Shown: positions 1 to 6,428 of the stretch, one piece after another
Position numbering within the stretch: position 1 is the first letter of the stretch
How the letters are laid out: each line of letters opens with the position of its first letter
Source of the DNA: an uncultured Spirochaetales bacterium
Lineage (GTDB): Bacteria > Spirochaetota > Spirochaetia > Sphaerochaetales > Sphaerochaetaceae
Direction of reading: 5' to 3'
DNA: 7,650 bases
Assembly: GCA_934276695.1 (NCBI GenBank)
Contig: CAKQTF010000041.1
Location: 1-7,650 of the forward strand
Notes under the pieces: model-generated
Told to the model about the DNA's origin: nothing
Database searches by the model: none
Seen by the model: the letters and a program-made list of their open reading frames with translations, nothing else
Made by a program: the position numbers and the translations under genes

Positions 1-210
1 GGATACAGGATATTCGGTGAAAGCTATGTGTTCTGGAAGGAGTCAACTCCTGGTGACATCGGACTGACAATCGTCCGTTACCTTTACCAGCAGGCATTCA
101 CATATGGAAACCTTGGCTTCGGCTCTGCTATAGGATTCGTCCTCCTTGCAATCGTGCTTCTGATAAATCTGGCACAGATGAAGCTGATGGGACTGTTCAA
201 GAACGACTGA
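1..210 (+). CDS. CUT1 sugar ABC transporter permease, MalF/UgpA-type (C-terminal end only)
   Basis: Only the last 69 codons are present; the frame is open from base 1 and ends with TGA at 208-210. The segment has the typical C-terminus of the first permease of a CUT1 (carbohydrate uptake) ABC importer: a periplasmic stretch with a Ser-Thr-Pro turn, then the family-typical pattern Tyr-Leu-Tyr-Gln-Gln-Ala-Phe, Asn-Leu-Gly-Phe-Gly-Ser-Ala, and a final hydrophobic transmembrane helix (about residues 45-62 of the fragment). It is followed after only 12 bases by a second permease gene, which is the standard order for this transporter type. It would pair with that permease in the inner membrane to form the translocation channel. 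The substrate cannot be told from this fragment. The EAA loop that contacts the ATPase lies upstream, outside the window. Confidence 0.9.
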   Translation, partial: GYRIFGESYVFWKESTPGDIGLTIVRYLYQQAFTYGNLGFGSAIGFVLLAIVLLINLAQMKLMGLFKND

Positions 211-215
211 GGAGG
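211..215 (+). promoter_or_regulatory. Shine-Dalgarno of the second permease
   Basis: GGAGG lies immediately after the upstream stop codon and 7 bases before the ATG at 223. It fixes the start of the second permease and shows there is no room for an internal promoter between the two permease genes. Confidence 0.8.
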
Positions 216-222
216 CTGAGGT

Positions 223-1065
223 ATGCAGAAGAGAAAGAGTATTGTATATGTTTCAATAAAGTATGTTGTATTGGTCATTCTTGCGCTGATCACGCTTTTC
301 CCGATTTATTTCATGGTCATATCGTCATTCAAGGATACGCAGGATCTTTTCAAGAATGGTATAAGGATGGTCTTTGAGTTTGATAATCTGACACTTGCCA
401 ATTACCGCTATACGCTCATCGATAAGGGGCAGCTTTACCTGACATGGTATCTTAACAGCATCATAGTGCTTGCTGTGAGCACTGTATGCTCTCTTATCCT
501 GTCCTCGATGAGCGGGTATGCGCTTGGCGTGTATGATTTCAAGGGTAAGAACTTCACTTTCCTCATGATGCTGATTGTGATGATGATCCCTCTTGAGATT
601 CTGCTGATTCCGCTATACAGGATGGTTATAGGGATGGGCCTTATCGATACAAAGGCAGGGTCGATCATACCATTTGTGGTACAGCCTACGGCAATGTTCT
701 TCTTCCAGCAGTATGCGCGTAGCATAGATAAGGGATATATGGAAGCTGCAAGAGTTGATGGATGCACTGAATTCGGGATCTTCGCACGCATAATGGTTCC
801 TATAATGAAGCCAGCATTCGGGGCTATGACGATTCTGCTTGCTCTCCGTAACTGGAATGCATTCCTATGGCCGATGATTGTGTTCTCATCTGAGAGCTCT
901 TATACGCTTCCTGTCGGGCTTGCATCCCTGATCAGCTCATACGGGAATAACTATCAGCTGCTGATTCCAGGTGCTGTGCTTGCATTGCTTCCGCTTGTGG
1001 TTATATTCCTTCTGAACCAGAGCCAGTTCGTTGATGGCCTTACATCAGGTGGAATTAAAGGATAA
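223..1065 (+). CDS. CUT1 sugar ABC transporter permease, MalG/AraQ-type
   Basis: Complete 280-residue inner-membrane permease, the usual length for the second permease of CUT1 importers (MalG, UgpE, AraQ). About six hydrophobic segments are visible, near residues 12-35, 77-100, 110-132, 145-165, 200-221 and 248-265. The cytoplasmic EAA loop that docks on the ATPase is clear: Glu-Ala-Ala-Arg-Val-Asp-Gly at 174-180, followed by Ile and a Val-Pro at 190-193. The C-terminus (Gly-Leu-Thr-Ser-Gly-Gly-Ile-Lys-Gly) is the family's hallmark ending. It starts at ATG 223 behind a good Shine-Dalgarno, 12 bases after the first permease, and is followed by a strong terminator, so it is the last gene of the operon. 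No ATPase gene lies here; many CUT1 systems use a shared MsmK-type ATPase encoded elsewhere. The substrate is probably a mono- or oligosaccharide but cannot be named. Confidence 0.95.
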   Translation: MQKRKSIVYVSIKYVVLVILALITLFPIYFMVISSFKDTQDLFKNGIRMVFEFDNLTLANYRYTLIDKGQLYLTWYLNSIIVLAVSTVCSLILSSMSGYALGVYDFKGKNFTFLMMLIVMMIPLEILLIPLYRMVIGMGLIDTKAGSIIPFVVQPTAMFFFQQYARSIDKGYMEAARVDGCTEFGIFARIMVPIMKPAFGAMTILLALRNWNAFLWPMIVFSSESSYTLPVGLASLISSYGNNYQLLIPGAVLALLPLVVIFLLNQSQFVDGLTSGGIKG

Positions 1066-1094
1066 ATATATTCAATAAATGAATCTGAGCATGG

Positions 1095-1122
1095 AAAAGG
1101 GACAGTTTATGCTGTCCTTTTT
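1095..1122 (+). terminator. Rho-independent terminator of the sugar transporter operon
   Basis: An 11-bp stem (AAAAGGGACAG, 1095-1105, against CTGTCCTTTTT, 1112-1122) contains one G-T wobble and a 6-base loop, and its 3' arm ends in a T-run. It sits 29 bases after the permease stop codon. The stem-plus-U-tract form on the + strand ends the transporter transcript and insulates it from the broken ATPase gene downstream. Confidence 0.85.
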
Positions 1123-1142
1123 CTATCTTTGTATCCTGAAGG

Positions 1143-1851
1143 ATGGACATTGTGATATTCAGAAGAAAGGCTAGTGATGAACTGCTTAAGTGGAAGGAAG
1201 AGTGTCATGGAACTTATGCTGCGCTTCTTGAATGGGCCAGACGTGTAGGAAAATCAACAATAGCTGAGGCATTTGCAAAGGCTGAATATAAAAGCTATGT
1301 AAAAATCGATTTCTCAGATGTAAGAGATGATATTCTCAGTATATTTGATTCCATTGGCAATCTTGATCTGTTTTTTTTTAAGGCTTCAGGCTATATGAAC
1401 GGGATTCTGTAATCATATTTGATGAGATTCAGCTGTAGCCTAAGGTCCGCCAGGCAATCAAGCATCTGGTGAAGGATGGGCGCTACGACTACATTGAGAC
1501 GGGATCTCTTCTTTCAATTAAGAAGAATATAAAAGGAATTGTCCTGCCTTCTGAAGAATACCGGATTGCAGTATATCCGATGGATTATGAGGAATTCCTC
1601 TGGGCTATCGGAAAGAGCAGCTCTTATGATGTTTTAAGAGGAATCTATGAAGCCGGCGTTCCTGTTGGACAGTCAGTAAACAGGTCTCTTATGCGGGATT
1701 TCAGGATACGCATGAATCTATAGATGAATTCACGAGGAAATTCTCATCGGCTGTGATCTCTCCTAGGATTCTCAGCCAGAAGGATATTTCTGCAAAGTCC
1801 GGGATAGTGAATTATCCGTTTTACCTGAGCTCATTCCTGTTTGAGAAGTGA
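1143..1851 (+). pseudogene. Broken AAA-family ATPase with DUF4143-type C-terminus
   Basis: The pieces match the ATPase family (AAA_14 plus DUF4143) found in many copies in gut bacteria. Frame 3 (1143-1412) holds the N-terminus: Phe-Arg-Arg-Lys start, a P-loop ending Arg-Arg-Val-Gly-Lys-Ser-Thr, then Glu-Tyr-Lys-Ser-Tyr. Frame 2 (about 1382-1723) continues with Walker B (Ile-Ile-Phe-Asp-Glu-Ile-Gln), then Gly-Arg-Tyr-Asp-Tyr-Ile-Glu-Thr-Gly-Ser and the Pro-Met-Asp-Tyr-Glu-Glu-Phe-Leu-Trp block. Frame 1 (about 1710-1851) holds a family-like C-terminus ending near Tyr-Pro-Phe-Tyr-Leu. Lesions: Trp replaces the first P-loop glycine (1233-1235); the frame is lost after a run of nine T (1371-1379); an in-frame TAG lies at 1436-1438; and near 1705-1720 there is a frame change plus a large internal deletion. 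The remnant spans about 236 codons where intact members have roughly 400 or more. The ancestral start may be GTG 1152, which has AAGGA 8 bases upstream. The family's function is unknown. Confidence 0.88.
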
Positions 1852-1869
1852 GGCTGTGGTGATGGGCTT

Positions 1870-2940
1870 CTATCCTGTATGGTAGTTCTGCCAGCTTCTC
1901 TCCTCACTGTACAGTCTATCTGCTCTCTCTGGAGATAAAGGGTAGTCCCAGCATCCCATTCTCTCGATTCTATAGCCTCCGAATCCGAGCTTGAATCTGG
2001 AGAGCCCGGAGAGAGGATGGTTCATCTCTCCGCTCGGTGCTATCCCGAACATATCATATATGCTTGCGCCCATTGCCTTTGCTTTAAGCATTGCTTCCTT
2101 CTGAAGCATATATGTGCTCATGTTCTCTCTTCCTGTGCTTGATGATGCGCCATAAAGATAGCTTGCCATATCATCTGATATTGAAAGGAACATCGCAGAA
2201 AGTGCCTCTCCATCCTTCTCTGCGATCAGAAGCCTGACTGCGGCATCATCCTCCTTGCTTTCAAAGAGCGCATTGAATGTCTCTGCAGGATGATTCCGTA
2301 TTCCGTTTCTCTCAGCTGTCTCCTTATACAGGGAAAGGAATACTGGGAGATCTTTTCTGCTGCCTTCCCTGACTGTGACTCCCTTTCTTTCTGCAAGCCG
2401 TATATTATACCTTGTCTTGCTTTTCATATTGCTCAGAAGCTGTTCCTCAGAGTCCCTTAGCGTTACGAAGGCTGTATGTGATGGCAGCATATTAGTGAAT
2501 GATGAGCGTATGTTATGGTTTACTGTGCTCCAGTTCAGCCTGATCTCCTCATGCTCTCTTGATGAGACTGCCTCATCCCTGAGCCATGGCAGGTCGTATC
2601 TGATCAGTATGCAGCCGCTGGGAAGATACTGCCTGAGCTCTTCTGACAGTGATTCAATGAACTCTCCCTGTCTCTCCTCGCATGGAGTAAGCAGAGGCCC
2701 ATAAGGAACATATGCTATGCTTTCCTCAGCGTTTATCGGCCTTACAAGAATAAGCATGTCATCGATAAGGTGTGCAGAGGAGAGGCATCCGCTCCTGATG
2801 TCTTTTTCCCTCACTGTTATATCGAATGCCATTGGGCTGAAGCCAAGTCCGTTCTTTACGTCTGACCAGAAAGCCGTCTGCTGAAGCAGCGGTGTTGAAT
2901 ACAGATCATGCGCTGCTTTCCGGCTGATATTGATGTCCAT
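1870..2940 (-). CDS. FemAB-family aminoacyltransferase (peptidoglycan bridge formation, FemX-like)
   Basis: The 356-residue protein matches the FemAB/FemX family: two GNAT-like folds that transfer an amino acid from aminoacyl-tRNA to the peptide stem of a lipid-linked peptidoglycan precursor at the cytoplasmic face of the membrane. Visible landmarks are the N-terminal Leu-Leu-Gln-Gln-Thr-Ala-Phe-Trp (18-25), Tyr-Val-Pro-Tyr-Gly-Pro (77-82), the basic Lys-Ser-Lys-Thr-Arg-Tyr-Asn-Ile-Arg-Leu-Ala segment (173-183), Tyr-Leu-Tyr-Gly-Ala-Ser-Ser (261-267), Tyr-Asp-Met-Phe-Gly-Ile (295-300) and Gly-Leu-Ser-Arg-Phe-Lys-Leu-Gly-Phe-Gly-Gly (312-322). No signal peptide or membrane helix is seen, consistent with a cytoplasmic enzyme. 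ATG 2940 is the only plausible start because an in-frame stop lies about 35 bases upstream, yet no good Shine-Dalgarno precedes it. The gene stands alone, convergent with the ATPase pseudogene 18 bases away. The amino acid transferred is unknown, and a different GNAT acceptor cannot be excluded. Confidence 0.85.
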   Translation of the reverse strand: MDINISRKAAHDLYSTPLLQQTAFWSDVKNGLGFSPMAFDITVREKDIRSGCLSSAHLIDDMLILVRPINAEESIAYVPYGPLLTPCEERQGEFIESLSEELRQYLPSGCILIRYDLPWLRDEAVSSREHEEIRLNWSTVNHNIRSSFTNMLPSHTAFVTLRDSEEQLLSNMKSKTRYNIRLAERKGVTVREGSRKDLPVFLSLYKETAERNGIRNHPAETFNALFESKEDDAAVRLLIAEKDGEALSAMFLSISDDMASYLYGASSSTGRENMSTYMLQKEAMLKAKAMGASIYDMFGIAPSGEMNHPLSGLSRFKLGFGGYRIERMGCWDYPLSPERADRLYSEERSWQNYHTG

Positions 2941-3009
2941 AGTAGAAGACCATAGGATATAAATAAGAAAGAATCAATAGAATATTCAGTAAATACTGGA
3001 GTTATGTGT

Positions 3010-3018
3010 ACTATACCA
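3010..3018 (-). promoter_or_regulatory. Candidate extended -10 promoter for the FemAB gene
   Basis: Read on the minus strand this is TGGTATAGT, an extended -10 (TG-N) with 5 of 6 matches to TATAAT, preceded by a 7-base T-run. No good -35 hexamer lies 17 bases upstream. Transcription would start near 3003, giving a leader of about 60 bases before the ATG at 2940. This is a pattern match only. Confidence 0.35.
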
Positions 3019-3033
3019 AAAAAATTTTCATTA

Positions 3034-3074
3034 ATGCTGAGCATCTTTCATAGCCCTAAGTATATGCTCGGCAA
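3034..3074. repeat. Paired 11-bp pseudo-palindromes, possible operator
   Basis: ATGCTGAGCAT at 3034-3044 is a perfect palindrome around a central base. A near copy, ATGCTCGGCAA, lies at 3064-3074. The centres (3039 and 3069) are 30 bp apart, about three helical turns. The first copy covers the position where the -35 region of the candidate FemAB promoter would lie. The two copies also form a 10-bp inverted repeat with each other (one G-U wobble on the + strand, a mismatch on the - strand). A dimeric regulator could bind here, but this is inferred from symmetry alone. Confidence 0.35.
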
Positions 3075-3080
3075 TGAAAT

Positions 3081-3102
3081 GGGCCACCCCTCAGGATGGC
3101 CC
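3081..3102 (-). terminator. Probable terminator of the hslO-rlmL operon
   Basis: A hairpin with the 6-bp stem GGGCCA/TGGCCC extends past one mismatch by two more GC pairs, with a short loop, 8 bases beyond the rlmL stop codon. On the minus strand it is followed by ATTTCATT, a weak U-rich tail, so termination may be incomplete. Its position directly after a stop codon supports the call. Confidence 0.6.
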
Positions 3103-3110
3103 GTCTGCTA

Positions 3111-5333
3111 TCAGTCCTCTCTTCTTGGCCTGTATCTTCTTTCCTTTTTTATTGAAACCCTGACCTTCTTCCTGATCAGATAGCATTTGTGGATCTTCTG
3201 ATTGCGCTCAAAATCATCACCGATTGTCTTATCTGTTATATCCTCTACGGCATACTTCTCAAGGACTCTTTCATCAAGCCTGAACTTTGTGTAGTTCGTG
3301 GAGAATATCAGAGTGCCATTAGGTGCAAGATGCATTGCTGCAGCATCAATCAGCCTTGCATGGTCTCTCTGGACATCAAATGAGTGCCTGTCCTTTGAAT
3401 TGGACCATGTCGGAGGATCACAGAATATGAGATCATACCTGTCGTATGTTGCCCATAGCCAGTCAATGGCATCATCCCTGTAGAGGAAGTTTCCGATTGT
3501 GGTTGAGAAGCCATTCAGCTTCAGGTTCTGCTCAAGCCATGCAAGGTATGTATTTGATGCGTCGACAGAGACTGTTGAGACTGCGCCTCCCTTTATTGCA
3601 TTGAGCGTGGCTGTTCCTGTATAGCAGAAGAGGTTGAGGAAGCGCTTTCCTTCACTCATTTCCTGAATCATCTTCCTTATCGGCCTGTGGTCAAGGAAGA
3701 TGCCTGTATCAAGATAGTCCGTGAAGTTCACAAGGAACTTCAGCCCATTCTCCTTTGCGATATAGAAATGGTTATTGGCTGCAAGCCTTGTGTACTGGCT
3801 GCTGCCTTCCTGCCGCTTCCTCTCTTTCACGAAAATGTTCTCGATATCTATCTTTGTGGCTCTCTCTGTTGCAAGCACGAGCTCATTAAGCCTTCTTTCA
3901 GCCGCTGCAGGATCAATCGTCGGAGGCGCTGCATACTCAGAGAGCACAACCCATTTGCCTTCATATATGTCTATGGCAGCGCTGTACTCAGGCATATCAG
4001 CATCATAGATCCTGTAGCATGTGACTCCTTCGGCTTCCATTTTCGGCTTTATTGCCGCTATGTTCTTGATCAGTCTGTTATATGCCATCTCTGCACCTTC
4101 TGAAAGCGGTGCGGAGAGTCGTGCCGCGCGTTTCTCCTTGGCCTTCTCGATCAGGGCATTCTTCTCTTCGTCTGTGAATATGGTGTAATGCGCAGCCTGG
4201 CACTGTATAGGGCCATTGAAGAGTGTGTTTGTCCTCTCGGGCTTCATGTCCACATTTGCGAGAAGCTCGGAGGATCCTGTCATGATTGTTGCCTTCCAGC
4301 CCTTGAATGCTCTCTGCAGTGTCTTTCCTATATTGCTGTAGAGCAGGTCTATCTCCTTGACTGCCATCCTCTCGCCATATGGTGGGTCTGTGACTATGTA
4401 TCCATGGCTGCACGGTGCATTCTCAAGCTTCGTGAAGTCAGCGACAGAGAATGCGATGAGATCATAGACTCCTGCTTTCAGGGCAGCAGCCTTGCTGATC
4501 TCCACAGCCTTCCTTGATATGTCTGATGCATATATTGAGATGTCTCTCTCATCAAGTGCTCTCTGGTGCTTTTCCGCTGCCTCTGCCCTTACTCTGTCGT
4601 ATGCTGCCTGATCGAATCCTGGAAGCTTCTCAAATGGATAGGGCTTCTTCCTTATCATGCCAGGTGCGATCTCTGCTGCCATCATCGCAGCCTCAACAGC
4701 AATCGTGCCGCTTCCGCAGAATGGATCATACAGCGGGGCAGGGCTGCCTTCATTCACTGTCTTCTTCCACTCCGAGCGTGATAGGAGCGCTGCAGCAAGA
4801 TGCTCCTTTAATAGGGCTTCTGTCTGTTCTCCTCTGTAGCCTCTCATTGAAAGGTTCTCTCCGGAGAAGTCAGCATACCAGATTACTGTATTGCCGTTTA
4901 TATGGACATGCACTGTCAGATCCGGATCCTCAATCTCGACATTCGGTCTCTCCCCGCTGAACTTCTCCTTCAGCCTGTCGCAGATCCCGTCCTTGACCTT
5001 CAGTGCTGCATAATGGCTGTTGTTTATCCACCTGCAGTTCTGTGCCGTGCATGTTACCTTGAATGTCTTCTCTGGTGTGAGGTAGTTCTCCCATTCCAGC
5101 TGGCCTGTTGCCTCGCTGAGCTCAAGGTCTGTCTCGATGTCATCGTCTATGAACAGCCCCATGAGCAGCCTTGATGAGATCCTTGAATTATAGCAGAACC
5201 GGTAGCCGACCTCGAGTGTCCCTACGAATTCGACTCCGCTTGCTGTCTGTCTCACATCCTCTGATCCAGCTTCCCTTGCTTCATTAACAATCAGGTCTCC
5301 CTGATTAGCCGCGCTCGTTGCGAAAAAAATCAT
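3111..5333 (-). CDS. rlmL: Bifunctional 23S rRNA methyltransferase RlmKL (m2G2445 and m7G2069)
   Basis: The 740-residue fusion of two SAM-dependent methyltransferases compares with 702 residues in E. coli RlmKL. The N-terminal part (about 1-170) is the ferredoxin-like and THUMP RNA-binding region. The RlmL half has the SAM-binding Asp-Pro-Phe-Cys-Gly-Ser-Gly-Thr at 203-210 and the catalytic Thr-Asp-Pro-Pro-Tyr-Gly-Glu-Arg at 315-322, typical of N2-guanine methylation. The RlmK half has Asn-Leu-Phe-Cys-Tyr-Thr-Gly-Thr at 567-574 and Cys-Asp-Pro-Pro-Thr-Trp-Ser-Asn-Ser at 638-646, typical of N7-guanine methylation. The known targets in E. coli are G2445 and G2069 near the peptidyl-transferase centre. 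A basic tail (about 722-738, rich in Arg and Lys) could add RNA contacts. The ATG overlaps the hslO stop by one base (TGATG), with an AGGAGG sequence inside the end of hslO, so translation is probably coupled. Both catalytic motifs look intact. Confidence 0.95.
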   Translation of the reverse strand: MIFFATSAANQGDLIVNEAREAGSEDVRQTASGVEFVGTLEVGYRFCYNSRISSRLLMGLFIDDDIETDLELSEATGQLEWENYLTPEKTFKVTCTAQNCRWINNSHYAALKVKDGICDRLKEKFSGERPNVEIEDPDLTVHVHINGNTVIWYADFSGENLSMRGYRGEQTEALLKEHLAAALLSRSEWKKTVNEGSPAPLYDPFCGSGTIAVEAAMMAAEIAPGMIRKKPYPFEKLPGFDQAAYDRVRAEAAEKHQRALDERDISIYASDISRKAVEISKAAALKAGVYDLIAFSVADFTKLENAPCSHGYIVTDPPYGERMAVKEIDLLYSNIGKTLQRAFKGWKATIMTGSSELLANVDMKPERTNTLFNGPIQCQAAHYTIFTDEEKNALIEKAKEKRAARLSAPLSEGAEMAYNRLIKNIAAIKPKMEAEGVTCYRIYDADMPEYSAAIDIYEGKWVVLSEYAAPPTIDPAAAERRLNELVLATERATKIDIENIFVKERKRQEGSSQYTRLAANNHFYIAKENGLKFLVNFTDYLDTGIFLDHRPIRKMIQEMSEGKRFLNLFCYTGTATLNAIKGGAVSTVSVDASNTYLAWLEQNLKLNGFSTTIGNFLYRDDAIDWLWATYDRYDLIFCDPPTWSNSKDRHSFDVQRDHARLIDAAAMHLAPNGTLIFSTNYTKFRLDERVLEKYAVEDITDKTIGDDFERNQKIHKCYLIRKKVRVSIKKERRYRPRRED

Positions 5334-6259
5334 CAGTCCTCCTGAAAAAGCGCTTCCACTTCGCTTTTCTCGAATTTATATAGAGTGCCGCAATTAAAGC
5401 ACTCAAGAATAAGAGGGAATTCTCCCTCAAGTATTTCATCCTTCTCTTTCTTTGGCAGGCTCTTAAGATAACTTATAAAGTGCTCCCTTGAACAGGGGCA
5501 TGAGAACCCGATAGGTGAGTGCTCAAGCCACCTTGGACCGAATTCTGCGAACTCAGTGCTGACATAGTCCTTTATGCTCGTCCCCTCTGATATTGCCTTC
5601 CCAAGATGCGTAAGCCTGCTGCTCTTCTCCTGGAGCTGAGTCAGGAGATCCTCACTGCAACCTGGGAGAGCCTGTATGAAAAGGCCGCCTGCACCGATTA
5701 CCCTTCCTTTTTCATCAAACTTGATTGAGAAGTAGAATAGAGTAGGTGTCTGCTCGCTCTGCTGGTAATAGAGCGCAAGGTCGTTAGCAAGATTCCCATA
5801 CTCCATCATTATCTGTCCTGTGAAAGGCACTTTGGAGCCTTCCAGGATCTTTGTCAGTGAAAGGAACCCTGGCCCATACAGGAATGTCGTGTCCAGTGAA
5901 GTCAGCGGTTTATCAAGAGGTATCGGATTGTTTGTAAGATAGCCTCTCACAGCTCCGCATGCCCATGCTTCTATGTTCATTCCCTTGATAGGGCCTCCGC
6001 ACTCTATCTGAAGCTGTATCCTGTCATTTCCCTTGACTTCAGAAGAGAGCAGTGCTCCTGCTATATATCCCTGTCCAAGCACATAGGTCTCTATGAGGCC
6101 TGTGCCGAAGTTCGCTCTCATCTCATTGACCATGGCTGTTGCGCTTATTGCCGATACTCTTACCTGGTCATTCCCGAGCAGGAATATCTCCCTTCCGTCT
6201 GGAGGAAGGCTCTGGATATGCTCCAGCAGCTCTGTGTCTTTTATCTCTGTTTTTCTCAT
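5333..6259 (-). CDS. hslO: Hsp33, redox-regulated molecular chaperone
   Basis: The 308-residue cytoplasmic protein matches Hsp33, a holdase chaperone switched on by oxidative unfolding; E. coli Hsp33 has 292 residues. The C-terminal zinc centre is complete: Cys254-Pro-Cys256 and Cys287-Phe-Asn-Cys290. The spacing is the same as E. coli Cys232/234/265/268, each shifted by 22. When reduced these cysteines hold zinc; oxidation to disulfides activates the protein. Other supporting blocks are Ala-Thr-Ala-Met-Val-Asn-Glu-Met (40-47), Gln-Ile-Glu-Cys-Gly-Gly-Pro (84-90), Gly-Tyr-Leu-Thr-Asn-Asn-Pro (106-112) and Tyr-Tyr-Gln-Gln-Ser-Glu-Gln-Thr-Pro (164-172). Extra cysteines at 87, 101 and 201 lie outside the zinc motif. 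The ATG at 6259 has AAAGGA 11 bases upstream, a slightly long spacing. The gene is first in an operon with rlmL and divergent from the TolC-like gene. Confidence 0.95.
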   Translation of the reverse strand: MRKTEIKDTELLEHIQSLPPDGREIFLLGNDQVRVSAISATAMVNEMRANFGTGLIETYVLGQGYIAGALLSSEVKGNDRIQLQIECGGPIKGMNIEAWACGAVRGYLTNNPIPLDKPLTSLDTTFLYGPGFLSLTKILEGSKVPFTGQIMMEYGNLANDLALYYQQSEQTPTLFYFSIKFDEKGRVIGAGGLFIQALPGCSEDLLTQLQEKSSRLTHLGKAISEGTSIKDYVSTEFAEFGPRWLEHSPIGFSCPCSREHFISYLKSLPKKEKDEILEGEFPLILECFNCGTLYKFEKSEVEALFQED

Positions 6260-6286
6260 GTTATTGATTTTCCTTTATTTGATATT

Positions 6287-6306
6287 GATAAGTCAATTTG
6301 CTTATC
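6287..6306. repeat. Short inverted repeat in the hslO leader
   Basis: GATAAG (6287-6292) and CTTATC (6301-6306) form a 6-bp inverted repeat with an 8-base spacer. It lies between the candidate hslO start site and the hslO ribosome-binding site. It could be an operator or a weak leader hairpin, but six AT-rich base pairs can easily arise by chance. Confidence 0.25.
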
Positions 6307-6314
6307 TGCTGTGA

Positions 6315-6344
6315 AATATAATATTAATATCCTGATGCAGGCAA
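6315..6344 (-). promoter_or_regulatory. Candidate sigma-70-type promoter for hslO-rlmL
   Basis: On the minus strand the -35 is TTGCCT (6339-6344; 4 of 6 matches) and the -10 is TATATT (6315-6320; 5 of 6 matches), with an 18-base spacer that contains the 10-bp palindrome ATATTAATAT. The expected start is near 6308, giving a leader of about 49 bases. No sigma-32 or CIRCE-like heat-shock element is apparent. Confidence 0.4.
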
Positions 6345-6383
6345 ACTACATACAAACTCTACAAAAATGTTCTAAATGAAACG

Positions 6384-6412
6384 ATGACGAAAATATCCAT
6401 AATGGTTATATT
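6384..6412 (+). promoter_or_regulatory. Candidate sigma-70-type promoter for the TolC-like gene
   Basis: The -35 ATGACG (6384-6389; 4 of 6 matches), a 17-base spacer and the -10 TATATT (6407-6412; 5 of 6 matches) predict a start near 6419 and a short leader of about 16 bases ending in the Shine-Dalgarno. Its placement directly upstream of the gene supports it. Confidence 0.45.
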
Positions 6413-6423
6413 CTTCTTAGTCT

Positions 6424-6428
6424 AGGAG
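6424..6428 (+). promoter_or_regulatory. Shine-Dalgarno deciding a GTG start
   Basis: AGGAG ends 6 bases before GTG 6435, the ideal spacing. The next in-frame ATG (6447) would be 18 bases away and would remove the Lys-Lys-Arg head of the signal peptide, so GTG is the preferred start. Confidence 0.7.

Noticed and set aside
435..791. Open frame of 118 codons on the minus strand inside the permease
   Set aside because: It is fully contained in a well-supported ABC permease gene with intact family motifs, so it is a shadow frame.
1371..1379. Programmed ribosomal frameshifting at the nine-T run
   Set aside because: The downstream frame has its own in-frame stop and a deletion, so shifting would not restore a full protein.
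1436..1438. TAG read as a sense codon (recoding) in the ATPase remnant
   Set aside because: The FemAB gene in the same window ends with TAG, and the ATPase region has other lesions, so a nonsense mutation is the simpler reading.
2856..3044. Small minus-strand frame overlapping the start of the FemAB gene
   Set aside because: It overlaps the FemAB N-terminus in another frame, shows no ribosome-binding site and no recognisable family. The upstream part is better explained as a promoter region.
3687..5174. Several long open frames on the + strand opposite rlmL (for example 3687-4103 and 4514-4960)
   Set aside because: They lie antisense to a clear, full-length RlmKL gene, have Cys/Ser/Leu-rich non-protein-like composition, match no family I recognise, and lack ribosome-binding sites. 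They are codon-shadow frames.
6345..6383. AC-rich near-repeat (CTACATACAAA and CTACAAAAA) in the divergent region
   Set aside because: It is short, imperfect and of low complexity. Nothing distinguishes it from chance.
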